Below, piece after piece: positions 46,567-55,030 of a stretch of DNA of 62,831 bases (its first letter is position 1; the number at the start of each line of letters is the position of its first letter). The notes beneath the pieces were generated by a model. It saw only the letters and a program-made list of their open reading frames with translations. It had not been told where the DNA came from and did not search any database. The DNA is taken from positions 1 through 62,831 of the forward strand of contig JADFQJ010000014.1 of assembly GCA_022561875.1 (NCBI GenBank), given 5' to 3'. The position numbers were made by a program, and so were the translations under genes. The DNA is from Bacteroidota bacterium (GTDB lineage: Bacteria; Bacteroidota; Bacteroidia; Bacteroidales; VadinHA17).

Positions 46567-49074
46567 TCACAACCTCTTCCTGTTCACCCATGTAATACCT
46601 GCAAATAAGATATTAAACAATCCTACCACAATTGAAACCTTAGCCAGTCCGATAAGAGGTATAAGAAATGCCGAAACAATCAAAGCTCCGAATGCTGAAC
46701 CTGCCAGATCGGCGCTATAGATGCCGGCAGTAACTGCAGATACGTGTCCTTTTTGTATACGGCTGGCCATCGAAAACAACGATCCGACCAGGAAGGAGAT
46801 CACTAATGTAAGAATAAAAAAGAGTGAATGCACAATGTATTGGTGATCGGTAATGGGTTTTGCAATATTAATGAGCAGGGGTAATAATAGTGCAAATAAT
46901 CCAATTGCCAATTGATTGCCGCTGAAGCTGAACGGTCCGGGAGTTTTTATTATCTTCCTGCCGATCACTGCCCCTAAAGTCATGCCACCCATAAAAACAG
47001 CGATAATTATGCCGGTCATCAGATACACATATCCGTAAATTATCTGGAAAGCAATAATCAGGATCACTTCCGATGATGAAGCAGCAAAACCTCCGGCAAA
47101 AATACCAACCTGTACGGTATTTAAGCGGATCATTAATATTATCATCACCAGGAATACTACTCCGCCGAATACCCACATATTAAGCTGATAATAACTGAGC
47201 CAGGAGGATATCTGGTGAAAATATGCAGATGGTTCAAAGTCCCTGTTGATCCCGGCATTCTTGTCTAATTGAGCCATAAAAAAGTTACTACGGTTACGGA
47301 TCAGGGTATCATCAAGATAATACTTGTTAACATACTGGTTTTCAATGTTCTTTTCTTCAATTCTGCCGGTAATATCAAATCCAACAGTATTATTTGATGC
47401 CAGGTAGAAGTTCTTCTCTCCCGGAATCATTATCACATTTGCAAAAACCTTTTTTAGCGTGTTGAATATCAACGAATTGACAATATTTGCTTCTTCGCCG
47501 GCATAATTGCCTGTGGAGGGGAGATCCATTGACACAACACCATCGGGTGACATACAGGATTCCAGTTGATGGAAAAACTCTATTGTGTAGTACCTGTTCA
47601 GGTTAGTAGTAGACGGGGCAGGCAGGTTAACCAGGACAATATCGTAAGGACCGTGATTATCCTTAAGAAACAGTCTGGCATCTTTATTATATATTTGTAT
47701 TCGGCTATCTTCCAGTTTTTCATAAAATTTTTCACCGATTTTTACCAGCCATGGGTTAATTTCGAGGTAGTCAACTTTCCTGACCGGGTATTTCATAATC
47801 TCGTGTATTATCCCTGATACTCCTCCGGATATCACCAGTATGTTTTGCGGGTTTCGATGCTGCACCATTGCATAATGAACAGCTTCCTCATTTGCTATAA
47901 AATTCAAGGTATTAAACAATAGAACCTGATTTTCATAGAAATTATACTGTTCACCGATTTTAGTAACAGCAAGATTCCCGTATGGTGTCTCTTTCAGGTA
48001 CACAATCTCCTGGTTTGGATACATAAAACCCTTTACAAACCGGTCGAAACGACTAAAAAATGTAAGTCCGGAAACCAGAACCACGATAACAGAAAAAGCT
48101 ATAATCACCATGACCTTTTGGTACCTCAAATTAACCCACACAGCCACAAAAAGATTTAATACCAGCAGAATAGTAAGTATCTGGAACGGTGTCATTAAAA
48201 ACACAAGGATAAAGCTGAACAATATTCCCCCGATAAGGCTTCCGAAAGACTCCAGAGCATAGGCTATGTCAATGCGTTTACTTTTGTGAACAAAAGAAAG
48301 TTCCGCAGCAAGGAAAGTAAACAAAAACCCTGAAAGAAGGCAAAAAGGAAGCAACAAGATAAATGATCCGGAAAATATTTCCAAAACCCCGACAAGGCTG
48401 CCGGGAAGAAAAACAATGTTTTTTAAATAGTTAAGCAGAAAGACTGTAATAAAAGGGAGAACTCCCATAGCAATTTGAGCAATAAAGGATATCCGGACAG
48501 GTTCTTTAATACGATTTGAATATTTTCCTAAATAAGATCCAATTCCGGTAATAAACATCCAGTTTGCCAGGATAATTCCTATAACCAGCTCGTTACCCTG
48601 AAAAACTGACAGAAACTCTCTTATAATAATTATCTGGGTTACGAGCGAGGTAATCCCCAAAACGGTTAACGATATGGAGAGACCCCTGGTTCCTGCCACA
48701 GCAAACCCGGAGTTATCGCGATATTCCAGACCATCCTGTTCTTCCGCCTTATATTTTTTCCCTCTGAAAATGTCCGCATAGTATTTAATATGCCATGAGA
48801 AGTGAAACATTGCTATCATCACCATGCTGATACCAAAATCAACATGAAGAATGGTTATTTGATCAACCCACGGAATATCCAGTTTGTAGTTTATCCGGAT
48901 AGCCATTATAATGCCGAGCAAAGCTGTACCAAAAAACGTCAAACCCAGCAGGACATTCCATATCTTCCTGTGTGTAACAGTTCTTATCAAACCTATCCTT
49001 GATATAGTAAAACTTAACAAGTATAGTATCAGGGCGATAATTCCAATTGATATAAAAGAGTAGGGGGTGGACAT
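46567..49074 (-). CDS. Multi-spanning membrane protein with spermidine-synthase-like domain
   Basis: An 835-residue protein. About 15 or more hydrophobic segments flank a soluble aminopropyltransferase-like domain near residues 355-560: LVISGGVSGIIHEIMK (SAM-type site), DYLEINPWLVKIGEKFY and an acidic DARLFL. The loop that normally holds the catalytic Asp (DxxDP) reads NLPAPSTTNLNRYY, so true spermidine synthesis is unlikely. Such fused transporter-like/spermidine-synthase proteins recur with AmmeMemoRadiSam genes. It lies between AmrS and the Memo-AMMECR1 fusion, all on the minus strand, and may handle a lipid-soluble or exported substrate. Confidence 0.8.
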   Translation of the reverse strand: MSTPYSFISIGIIALILYLLSFTISRIGLIRTVTHRKIWNVLLGLTFFGTALLGIIMAIRINYKLDIPWVDQITILHVDFGISMVMIAMFHFSWHIKYYADIFRGKKYKAEEQDGLEYRDNSGFAVAGTRGLSISLTVLGITSLVTQIIIIREFLSVFQGNELVIGIILANWMFITGIGSYLGKYSNRIKEPVRISFIAQIAMGVLPFITVFLLNYLKNIVFLPGSLVGVLEIFSGSFILLLPFCLLSGFLFTFLAAELSFVHKSKRIDIAYALESFGSLIGGILFSFILVFLMTPFQILTILLVLNLFVAVWVNLRYQKVMVIIAFSVIVVLVSGLTFFSRFDRFVKGFMYPNQEIVYLKETPYGNLAVTKIGEQYNFYENQVLLFNTLNFIANEEAVHYAMVQHRNPQNILVISGGVSGIIHEIMKYPVRKVDYLEINPWLVKIGEKFYEKLEDSRIQIYNKDARLFLKDNHGPYDIVLVNLPAPSTTNLNRYYTIEFFHQLESCMSPDGVVSMDLPSTGNYAGEEANIVNSLIFNTLKKVFANVIMIPGEKNFYLASNNTVGFDITGRIEEKNIENQYVNKYYLDDTLIRNRSNFFMAQLDKNAGINRDFEPSAYFHQISSWLSYYQLNMWVFGGVVFLVMIILMIRLNTVQVGIFAGGFAASSSEVILIIAFQIIYGYVYLMTGIIIAVFMGGMTLGAVIGRKIIKTPGPFSFSGNQLAIGLFALLLPLLINIAKPITDHQYIVHSLFFILTLVISFLVGSLFSMASRIQKGHVSAVTAGIYSADLAGSAFGALIVSAFLIPLIGLAKVSIVVGLFNILFAGITWVNRKRL

Positions 49075-49077
49075 TCC

Positions 49078-49216
49078 AATGAGTTACGGGTTACGAGTTA
49101 CGGGTAAAGTTAAGAGTTATAAGTTCAAGTTAAATGTGTACTATGCTTGCACAGAGCTTGTTTTAGTTGAGTAAATTGAGTAAGTTGAGTAAGTTGAGTG
49201 GTTAAGTAAGTTGAGT
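49078..49216. repeat. Mosaic intergenic repeat copy with TTGAGTAAG tandem repeats
   Basis: It begins ATGAGTTACGGGTTACGAGT, passes through AGTTATAAGTT and TACTATGCTTGCACAGAG (49139-49156), then runs into a tandem array of TTGAGTAAG-like units (49166-49216). Confidence 0.6.
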
Positions 49217-49314
49217 TTTTTCTTACGACTACATACTATTTACAACTTACTTATTCTTCCTTCATCTCATCTCTCACTTCTCACCGCTTTCTTCTCCTTC
49301 CGGCTTCCGGCTAA

Positions 49315-50868
49315 TTACTTATCCTCCCATTGCTTCAGGTCATTTTCTGAAAATATAATAGCTTCAAAGATATAAATATCGGCATCTTTCCAGCCCTCCC
49401 AGCCAATCCGTGCCTTATCCCTGGAACACCGACCGAGGAATTCCTCTTTTGTCCAACCAAATTCACCAGCAACTTGTGGAAGGAATGTGCCTGATTTGCC
49501 GTCTTTTACTATATATATCCCATGTTTCCCAAGAGTTATTTCATCAATGGATTGAATCTTTTTCTTTGGAGTGAGAACAGATATCTCCAGTTCAATACCT
49601 TTCAGTTCCTCCGGTGTAACTGGTTTAAACCGGTAATCCCTGGTTGAAGCGGAAATTGTCATTTCACTTATCACTTTATATAACGGATCCTTAGCATCGA
49701 ACTGCCCTATGCATCCCCTTAGCTTACCATCGCTTGAGTGAAGGGAAACAAATGCTCCTGCAGGGGTATGCAGGTGGTTTGAAAATTTTTCATCATCGAT
49801 ACTTATGATTTTTCCGTTATTAACATAAAATTCCATAGTATTGCGTGCAATATGCAGCAAGTCCATTTTGTCATTCTTATCCAGGGAAAAACCGGTTTCT
49901 TTTTTTCCCTTTGTCTTACTGGTAACACTGATAGACCAATATCCAACAACACGGGAGTTATCTCCATATTGTGTGTCTCCCGAGTTCATATATTTTACCT
50001 TATGATAGCTTATATCTTTATCTCCCCTGGTCATATACATTAATGTCAGCACAGATGTCCATCCACACAAAGTTGTAGCCAGGTTTTCAATACCCTCTTT
50101 TTCATGCTTACTAATTGTATTGAGTAACTCCGCCGGCGAATTGGATACTACTGCATCAGCAATGCTATTATCGATTCTTACTGCGTTCTCATGTGACGGA
50201 TAATGAGAAAAATCAGTGCTTATCACGAAAAGATTTTCTGATGTGAAGTATGGTTTCAGCGCCCTTGCTATTTTTTCAATTACCCTGGGGGATTGGGTTC
50301 CTAAAACAACAGGAACTATTGAAAATTCATTTTTAAGCCAATACTGCAAAAATGGTAGTTGCACCTCCAGACTATGCTCACCGAGGTGCGCATTACCATT
50401 GAACGAGAAAATATCGTAACCATTTATCAGATTGGTGGACAATGGAATATCTACTTTTACTTCACCTAATGGTGTAATGTAATTACCAATGTTGTAGATA
50501 GATGCTCCACTGAACATTGTACGGTGGCTAGAGCCTAGTATAAATATGGTTTTATACTTTGAATCCGGATCGAGCTGCTTAAAAGAATTTGCTGCCACTT
50601 CGCCTGAGAACACGTAACCTGCATGAGGGGAGAGGATAGCAATAGTATTCTCTTCACTAATCCCTGATTTAGCTTTACTGAAAAGTTCTTCAAGGGTTTT
50701 TTCCAGATTGTTCTTGTTACCGGGGTAAAACTGTCCGGCAACTGCAGGTTGTCTGTCAATTCTTTTTTGCAGTGACTGATCTTCTTTATTCCTGTTTTGA
50801 GAATTGCAGAAATTTTGAGAAAATATTAAAAACATAATAACAATAAGTATTGAATTAATGATTTTCAT
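49315..50868 (-). CDS. AmmeMemoRadiSam systems B (Memo) and A (AMMECR1) fusion, secreted
   Basis: A 517-residue fusion. A Sec-type signal (MKIINSILIVIMFLIFSQNF) precedes the Memo-like domain (about 40-310: AVAGQFYP, ILSPHAGYVFSG, ILGSSHR, LGEHSLEVQLPFL, STDFSHYP), whose His residues resemble a dioxygenase metal site. A C-terminal AMMECR1 domain (about 330-515: GAFVSLHSSDGKLRGCIGQF, LEISVLTP, GTFLPQV) follows. Memo and AMMECR1 are usually separate. With AmrS this completes the system; the signal peptide places the module outside the cytoplasm. Biochemical function unknown. Confidence 0.88.
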   Translation of the reverse strand: MKIINSILIVIMFLIFSQNFCNSQNRNKEDQSLQKRIDRQPAVAGQFYPGNKNNLEKTLEELFSKAKSGISEENTIAILSPHAGYVFSGEVAANSFKQLDPDSKYKTIFILGSSHRTMFSGASIYNIGNYITPLGEVKVDIPLSTNLINGYDIFSFNGNAHLGEHSLEVQLPFLQYWLKNEFSIVPVVLGTQSPRVIEKIARALKPYFTSENLFVISTDFSHYPSHENAVRIDNSIADAVVSNSPAELLNTISKHEKEGIENLATTLCGWTSVLTLMYMTRGDKDISYHKVKYMNSGDTQYGDNSRVVGYWSISVTSKTKGKKETGFSLDKNDKMDLLHIARNTMEFYVNNGKIISIDDEKFSNHLHTPAGAFVSLHSSDGKLRGCIGQFDAKDPLYKVISEMTISASTRDYRFKPVTPEELKGIELEISVLTPKKKIQSIDEITLGKHGIYIVKDGKSGTFLPQVAGEFGWTKEEFLGRCSRDKARIGWEGWKDADIYIFEAIIFSENDLKQWEDK

Positions 50869-50934
50869 TTGTGATGTATTTTAAAAACGGAAATTTGTGT
50901 TATTTCACCTAAGCTCCGTCTGCTATCTCTCTAT

Positions 50935-51062
50935 TCAGTTGAGTGAGTTGAGTATGTTGAGTGGTTAAGTAAGTTTTAAATACCCTCTCACCTCTCATCT
51001 CTCACTTCTCACCGCTTTCTTCTCCTTCCGCCTTCCGCCTTCTTACTCACCTACTCAACTTA
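50935..51062. repeat. Mosaic intergenic repeat copy
   Basis: TTGAGTGAGTTGAGTATG, TGGTTAAGTAAG and TCTCACTTCTCACCGC words recur here in the same style as at 49.1-49.3 kb. No coding frame. Confidence 0.45.
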
Positions 51063-52195
51063 CTTCCTGCTTCCCCATCCCCCAGGCAGGTTCCGATACT
51101 GCGTGCGCTTATTATCCATGGGTGATCAGGAGGAACTGTTTTTCTGGCTCCAACCACCTTCTCAAGTGGCACAGGTTCAACACCATTTCCTTTAGCAGCG
51201 ATCATCACACCGAACTCTCCTTCCCGGATATAATCAACACAGGAAGTCCCCAACCGAGTGGCAAGAAGCCTGTCGGCAGGTGAGGGGGTGCCACCCCTTT
51301 GCAGATGCCCAAGAATAGTGAGCCTTGACTCAAGATTGGTTATTTTTTCCAGGGTACGTGCAATTTCAATTGTCTTGCCTGTATATTGCTTATCGAGTTT
51401 TTTCAAATGCAGTCTTAGTTTTAACCTTTTTTTCTTATCTTCTGTTCTATGTAATTCCTTTTTTATTTCCTCTATTTTTTTCATTCCTTCTTGTGAGATA
51501 GCCCCTTCAGCCACAGCTACAATACTAAAATTCTTTCCTCCACGACTTCTTTCCAGTATTGATTCAGCCACATTCTCAATATTATATGGGATCTCAGGAA
51601 TAAGGATCACATCAGCGCCACCTGCTATACCTGCACCCAATGCCAGCCAGCCGGCCCGGTGACCCATTATTTCAACAACGATAATCCTGTGATGACTGTG
51701 TGCCGTACTATGCAAACGGTCGATTGCATCAACGGCAATCCCAAGGGCTGTATCAAATCCGATAGTGGTATCAGTATATTCAATATCATTATCAATTGTC
51801 TTTGGCAGTGTAATAATGTTGAGTCCCTTTTCTGCCAGTTTAATAGCGTTCTTCTGTGTTCCCCCTCCGCCCAGACAAACCAGTGCATCAAGATGATGGT
51901 GGTGGTAATTCTCAACAATAACATCCGTCATATCCATAATTTTCCCGCCAACATTCATTTTGTGAGGCTTTTCACGGCTTGTTCCCAGTAAGGTACCACC
52001 AAGTGTGATTATGCCGGATAATTTACTGCTGTCCAGTATTGTTGTACGGTTTTCCATCATGCCCCTGAACCCATCATGGAACCCGATTACCTGCATACCA
52101 TTATTGCGGAGAGCAGTTTTCCCTATTCCACGGATGGCAGCGTTTAAACCCGGTGAATCACCGCCGGAAGTTAGAACCCCAATGTATTTAGCCAT
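51047..52195 (-). CDS. pfkA: 6-phosphofructokinase with mixed ATP/PPi-type residues
   Basis: A 382-residue enzyme: [18 protein letters not shown] start, GGGGTQKNA (109-117), [10 protein letters not shown] (131-140), MGHRAGWLA and LGHLQRGG. The Gly at the position equivalent to E. coli Gly104 favours ATP as donor. However, Lys132 in PKTIDND (Gly in classic ATP enzymes) is typical of PPi-type or group III enzymes, so donor choice is uncertain. It phosphorylates fructose 6-phosphate in glycolysis. An insertion rich in Lys/Arg (about 245-275) lengthens it relative to the 320-residue classic form. Confidence 0.92.
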   Translation of the reverse strand: MAKYIGVLTSGGDSPGLNAAIRGIGKTALRNNGMQVIGFHDGFRGMMENRTTILDSSKLSGIITLGGTLLGTSREKPHKMNVGGKIMDMTDVIVENYHHHHLDALVCLGGGGTQKNAIKLAEKGLNIITLPKTIDNDIEYTDTTIGFDTALGIAVDAIDRLHSTAHSHHRIIVVEIMGHRAGWLALGAGIAGGADVILIPEIPYNIENVAESILERSRGGKNFSIVAVAEGAISQEGMKKIEEIKKELHRTEDKKKRLKLRLHLKKLDKQYTGKTIEIARTLEKITNLESRLTILGHLQRGGTPSPADRLLATRLGTSCVDYIREGEFGVMIAAKGNGVEPVPLEKVVGARKTVPPDHPWIISARSIGTCLGDGEAGSKLSR

Positions 52196-52350
52196 TTTGT
52201 AACTTGTTACTTTACGACATACCTTTCCTGTTTTCTTTTGTTTATTTAAATAACAACTTTTTCTTGATATTTTGTAAAATCGTGTTTTATTATTTATATC
52301 CTAAACTTCTAAACCTCTTACCTCCCTTAGCCTTAAGCCTCAGCCTTCTT

Positions 52351-52803
52351 TCAACAAGCCATATTCCTGTTCCTGTACTTCGAATTATGAGTGATCTCTT
52401 TTCCGAACCAGGGCGGAGGGTCAAACTCAAGAGCCTGCTTTTCATTGGGAAACTCAATCTCAGCAATCATCAGTCCGGTATACTTACCGGCGAATTCATC
52501 AATAATTATCTCCTGTGATCCATAATTGATTGAATATCGTCGTTTTTCAATACGCTTGCCCACTGTATGCGGCCATAAACTTTTAAAAGGCGCTTTTGTA
52601 ATCTCTGTTTCAATCTCTTTTCGCCTTAATGATCCTTCTCCTTTGATAGTCAGATAGTACCGTTTTTCAATTGACCTGATTCTAAGTTCCGGGCCATTCC
52701 TGCACAGGATCAGGTATCCCTGGATGATACTCACAGGCTTAGTCCTTGTAATATCACCGGGTAGTCTCTCAATAAGGAATTTTCTCTCAATTTCCCAACC
52801 CAT
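52351..52803 (-). CDS. CYTH domain protein (triphosphate tunnel metalloenzyme)
   Basis: I chose the ATG at 52803 (MGWEIERKFLIERLPG, 150 aa) since the CYTH signature ExExK is always N-terminal; the frame extends 14 codons upstream. LRIRSIEKRYYLTIKGEGSL, EIETEITK, KRRYSINY and IIIDEFAGKYTGLMIAEIEFP supply the charged residues lining the tunnel. Relatives hydrolyse triphosphates such as PPPi or ATP. The gene is divergent from the cold-shock gene. Confidence 0.87.
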   Translation of the reverse strand: MGWEIERKFLIERLPGDITRTKPVSIIQGYLILCRNGPELRIRSIEKRYYLTIKGEGSLRRKEIETEITKAPFKSLWPHTVGKRIEKRRYSINYGSQEIIIDEFAGKYTGLMIAEIEFPNEKQALEFDPPPWFGKEITHNSKYRNRNMAC

Positions 52804-52812
52804 CTTTTTTTC

Positions 52813-52842
52813 TTGTAAATTAATATTATTACGATAACTTTG
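52813..52842 (+). promoter_or_regulatory. Cold-shock gene promoter P1
   Basis: TTG (52813-52815) and TAACTTTG (52835-52842), spaced 19 nt, match the Bacteroidota consensus. It lies within and upstream of the divergent CYTH start region. Confidence 0.5.
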
Positions 52843-52866
52843 CAAAAAAAAATGAAATATATGTTC

Positions 52867-52894
52867 TTTGTATAAAATATTCTTGATAACTTTG
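52867..52894 (+). promoter_or_regulatory. Cold-shock gene promoter P2
   Basis: TTTG (52867-52870) and TAACTTTG (52887-52894), 16 nt apart. It gives a start near 52900 and a leader of about 90 nt before the csp ATG, as expected for cold-responsive leaders. Confidence 0.6.
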
Positions 52895-52991
52895 TTTCAA
52901 AGAACACTAAACCAGAACTGTTAATGAAACAATATTAATTTCTGTTAACAAATTAATTTCCCATTTTCTAAATTTATTGAATAATAACAAA

Positions 52992-53183
52992 ATGAAAACA
53001 GGTAAAGTAAAATTTTTTGATGAAACCAAAGGTTTTGGATTTATTATTGATGAAGAAACAGGAACTGACTATTTTGTGCATGTTTCCGGTTTAATCGACA
53101 AAATCACTGAAGATGACAAAGTAACCTTTGAACTGACCGAGGGTAAAAAAGGATTAAATGCAGTTAACGTTAAGTTAGCCTAA
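52992..53183 (+). CDS. Cold-shock protein (CspA family)
   Basis: A 63-residue protein starting MKTGKVKFFDETKGFGFIID, with RNP1 (KGFGFI) and RNP2-like (YFVHVSG) motifs of the single-stranded nucleic-acid-binding cold-shock fold. I place the start at ATG 52992; a TTG at 52977 would add five residues without family support. Two tandem promoters and a long leader suggest temperature or growth-phase control. A strong terminator follows. Confidence 0.95.
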   Translation: MKTGKVKFFDETKGFGFIIDEETGTDYFVHVSGLIDKITEDDKVTFELTEGKKGLNAVNVKLA

Positions 53184-53208
53184 ATATTTAATTAAACTAT
53201 TTTGCATC

Positions 53209-53240
53209 AAAGCCCGGCTAATTATTGCCGGGCTTTTTTT
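53209..53240 (+). terminator. Terminator after the cold-shock gene
   Basis: AAAGCCCGGC (53209-53218) pairs perfectly with GCCGGGCTTT (from 53227), followed by a run of T. Confidence 0.9.
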
Positions 53241-53261
53241 TCTGAAGCCTGCTTTTTCCTT

Positions 53262-54788
53262 CTACTTCGGCAGACTAATAATAAACCTGCTGCCTTTACC
53301 AATTTCGCTTTCAACACGGATATCCCCGTTATTTTTTACAATGAACTCCTTGCATATTATCAGTCCCAGTCCTGTGCCTTTTTCATTGGCAGTACCCGGG
53401 GTGGAGAAATTCGCATCGATCCGGAAAAGCTTTTCAATATCTTTCTTTTTAATACCCACACCTGTATCGGCTATAGTGATTTCAATAAACTTACCGGTAT
53501 CCTGAGCACCAATTCTAATATTTCCCTTTTCAGGAGTGAATTTAATTGCATTTGAAAGCAGGTTTCTTATGACGGTAGCTATCATATTTCTATCGGCAAA
53601 AACCCGTGTCTGTTCAGGGATATCGACTGAAACAGCGATATTCTTTTTCATCGCGTTATCACTAAATAAGTTAATTGTGCTTTTAATCAAATCTTTAATC
53701 AGTAGTGTATCAGGATTAAATTTGATCCTGCCGGTTTGTGATCCCGACCACTCAAGCAGGTTATTCAACAGATTATAGGTTTCCTGGCTGGTTTTATAGA
53801 TATTTTCAGCCATTTTTTTAATTTCCGCTTTGCTAAAAGCTTCAGTTTCATTATATAATATTTCAGAGAAGCCAATTATTGAATTGAAAGGGCTGCGGAG
53901 ATCATGACTGATAATCGAGAAAAACTTATCTTTAGCGATATTAAGTTCCTGTAAATGTTTTTTGCTTTCCTTCAGCGCTTTTTCAGTTTCTTTTTGTGCG
54001 GTAATATCCCGTATTGAACCCTGGAAAGCAATCACTTTCCCTTTTTTGTTTTTTATTGACACTGATGTAATAAGTGTATTAATAACAGTACCATCTTTCT
54101 TAAGCAAGTTTACAGCAAAATTTTTTGTAAATCCCTGATTTTCAATTTTCCTGGCATATTTTTCTCTGAAAGCCGGATTTTCATAGGAATTGGGGATTTT
54201 TACCTTTTTTAACTCTTCCTTGTCTTTATAACCAAAGAATTCCGGAGAACTGTCGCTCATATCGAGCCATTCTCCCTCTTTCGAAGTAATAAAAATACAG
54301 TCTTTTGAAGTTTTAAAGAAATTGCGGTATTTTTCTTCACTCTCCTGCAGTTTGATTGTTCTTTCTTTTACTATTTTTTCAAGATGATCGCGATACTTTT
54401 GCAGCTCTTCTTCTGTTTTTTTGATCCCGGTTATATCTCTTACTGTTGCCGTTAATGATTTCCTGCCGTCCAATTCAATCATGGTTAACAGAACAGTTGC
54501 GGGAAACTCTTCACCATTAATTCTTTTATGTGTCCATTCGAAGAAGTGCGAACCGTTTCGCATTGCCTTTCCTATCATTTCTGTGGCTTTTTCAGAAGAA
54601 AGCCGTCCATCCGGTTGATATTCCGGGGATAGATCACCGGGGGTTTTAGAAGAAAAATCTTTTTCATTCTTTGCCCCGAACATCTCGAGTGTAGCTTTGT
54701 TTCCTGCGGTAAAAAACCAGTCAGGCGGGGCAAGCAACATTATTGCATCTCTTGAAAATTCAAATAGGATTCTGTATTTTTCTTCCAT
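53262..54788 (-). CDS. PAS-PAS sensor histidine kinase (cytosolic)
   Basis: A 508-residue kinase without TM segments. PAS 1 (about 1-120) ends in the TATVRDIT motif, a coiled coil follows (about 124-150), PAS 2 (about 150-265) ends GSIRDIT, then a HisKA domain with ISHDLRSPF (phospho-His295) and a HATPase domain: N-box NLLSNAIKF, G1 ADTGVGI, G2 KGTGLGLIICKEF. No response regulator is adjacent, so its partner is elsewhere. The ligand of the PAS domains is unknown. Confidence 0.92.
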   Translation of the reverse strand: MEEKYRILFEFSRDAIMLLAPPDWFFTAGNKATLEMFGAKNEKDFSSKTPGDLSPEYQPDGRLSSEKATEMIGKAMRNGSHFFEWTHKRINGEEFPATVLLTMIELDGRKSLTATVRDITGIKKTEEELQKYRDHLEKIVKERTIKLQESEEKYRNFFKTSKDCIFITSKEGEWLDMSDSSPEFFGYKDKEELKKVKIPNSYENPAFREKYARKIENQGFTKNFAVNLLKKDGTVINTLITSVSIKNKKGKVIAFQGSIRDITAQKETEKALKESKKHLQELNIAKDKFFSIISHDLRSPFNSIIGFSEILYNETEAFSKAEIKKMAENIYKTSQETYNLLNNLLEWSGSQTGRIKFNPDTLLIKDLIKSTINLFSDNAMKKNIAVSVDIPEQTRVFADRNMIATVIRNLLSNAIKFTPEKGNIRIGAQDTGKFIEITIADTGVGIKKKDIEKLFRIDANFSTPGTANEKGTGLGLIICKEFIVKNNGDIRVESEIGKGSRFIISLPK

Positions 54789-54894
54789 GCTAAAGCAGAA
54801 ATATTTTGGAAATGACCTGAGAAGTTTTTGACTGAGCTACAATGCTAATATAATAATAATATTGATTAATTGAAAGTTTGAAGGATGCCGGGTA

Positions 54895-54993
54895 CTGGTT
54901 GCTGGGCGCTGGTTCCTGGTTTGGTCATCGAGTAAAAAGCAAAAAACTCCATGCAAGCATAGTAAATGGTCAAACGTTTAACCCGTAACCAGT
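54895..54993. repeat. Mosaic intergenic repeat copy, inverted orientation
   Basis: CTCCATGCAAGCATAGTA (54947-54964) is the reverse complement of the TACTATGCTTGCACGGAG word at 39094. AACCCGTAACCAGTAAC follows. The same spacer has GCTGGGCGCTGGTTCCTGG. Confidence 0.55.
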
Positions 54994-55030
54994 AACATTT
55001 AACTTATCTTCATCCTGCTAATTTGTTTTC

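Noticed and set aside
49166-49216. CRISPR array
   Set aside because: Units (TTGAGTAAG) are short, adjacent without unique spacers, and no cas gene is present; they belong to the mosaic intergenic repeats.
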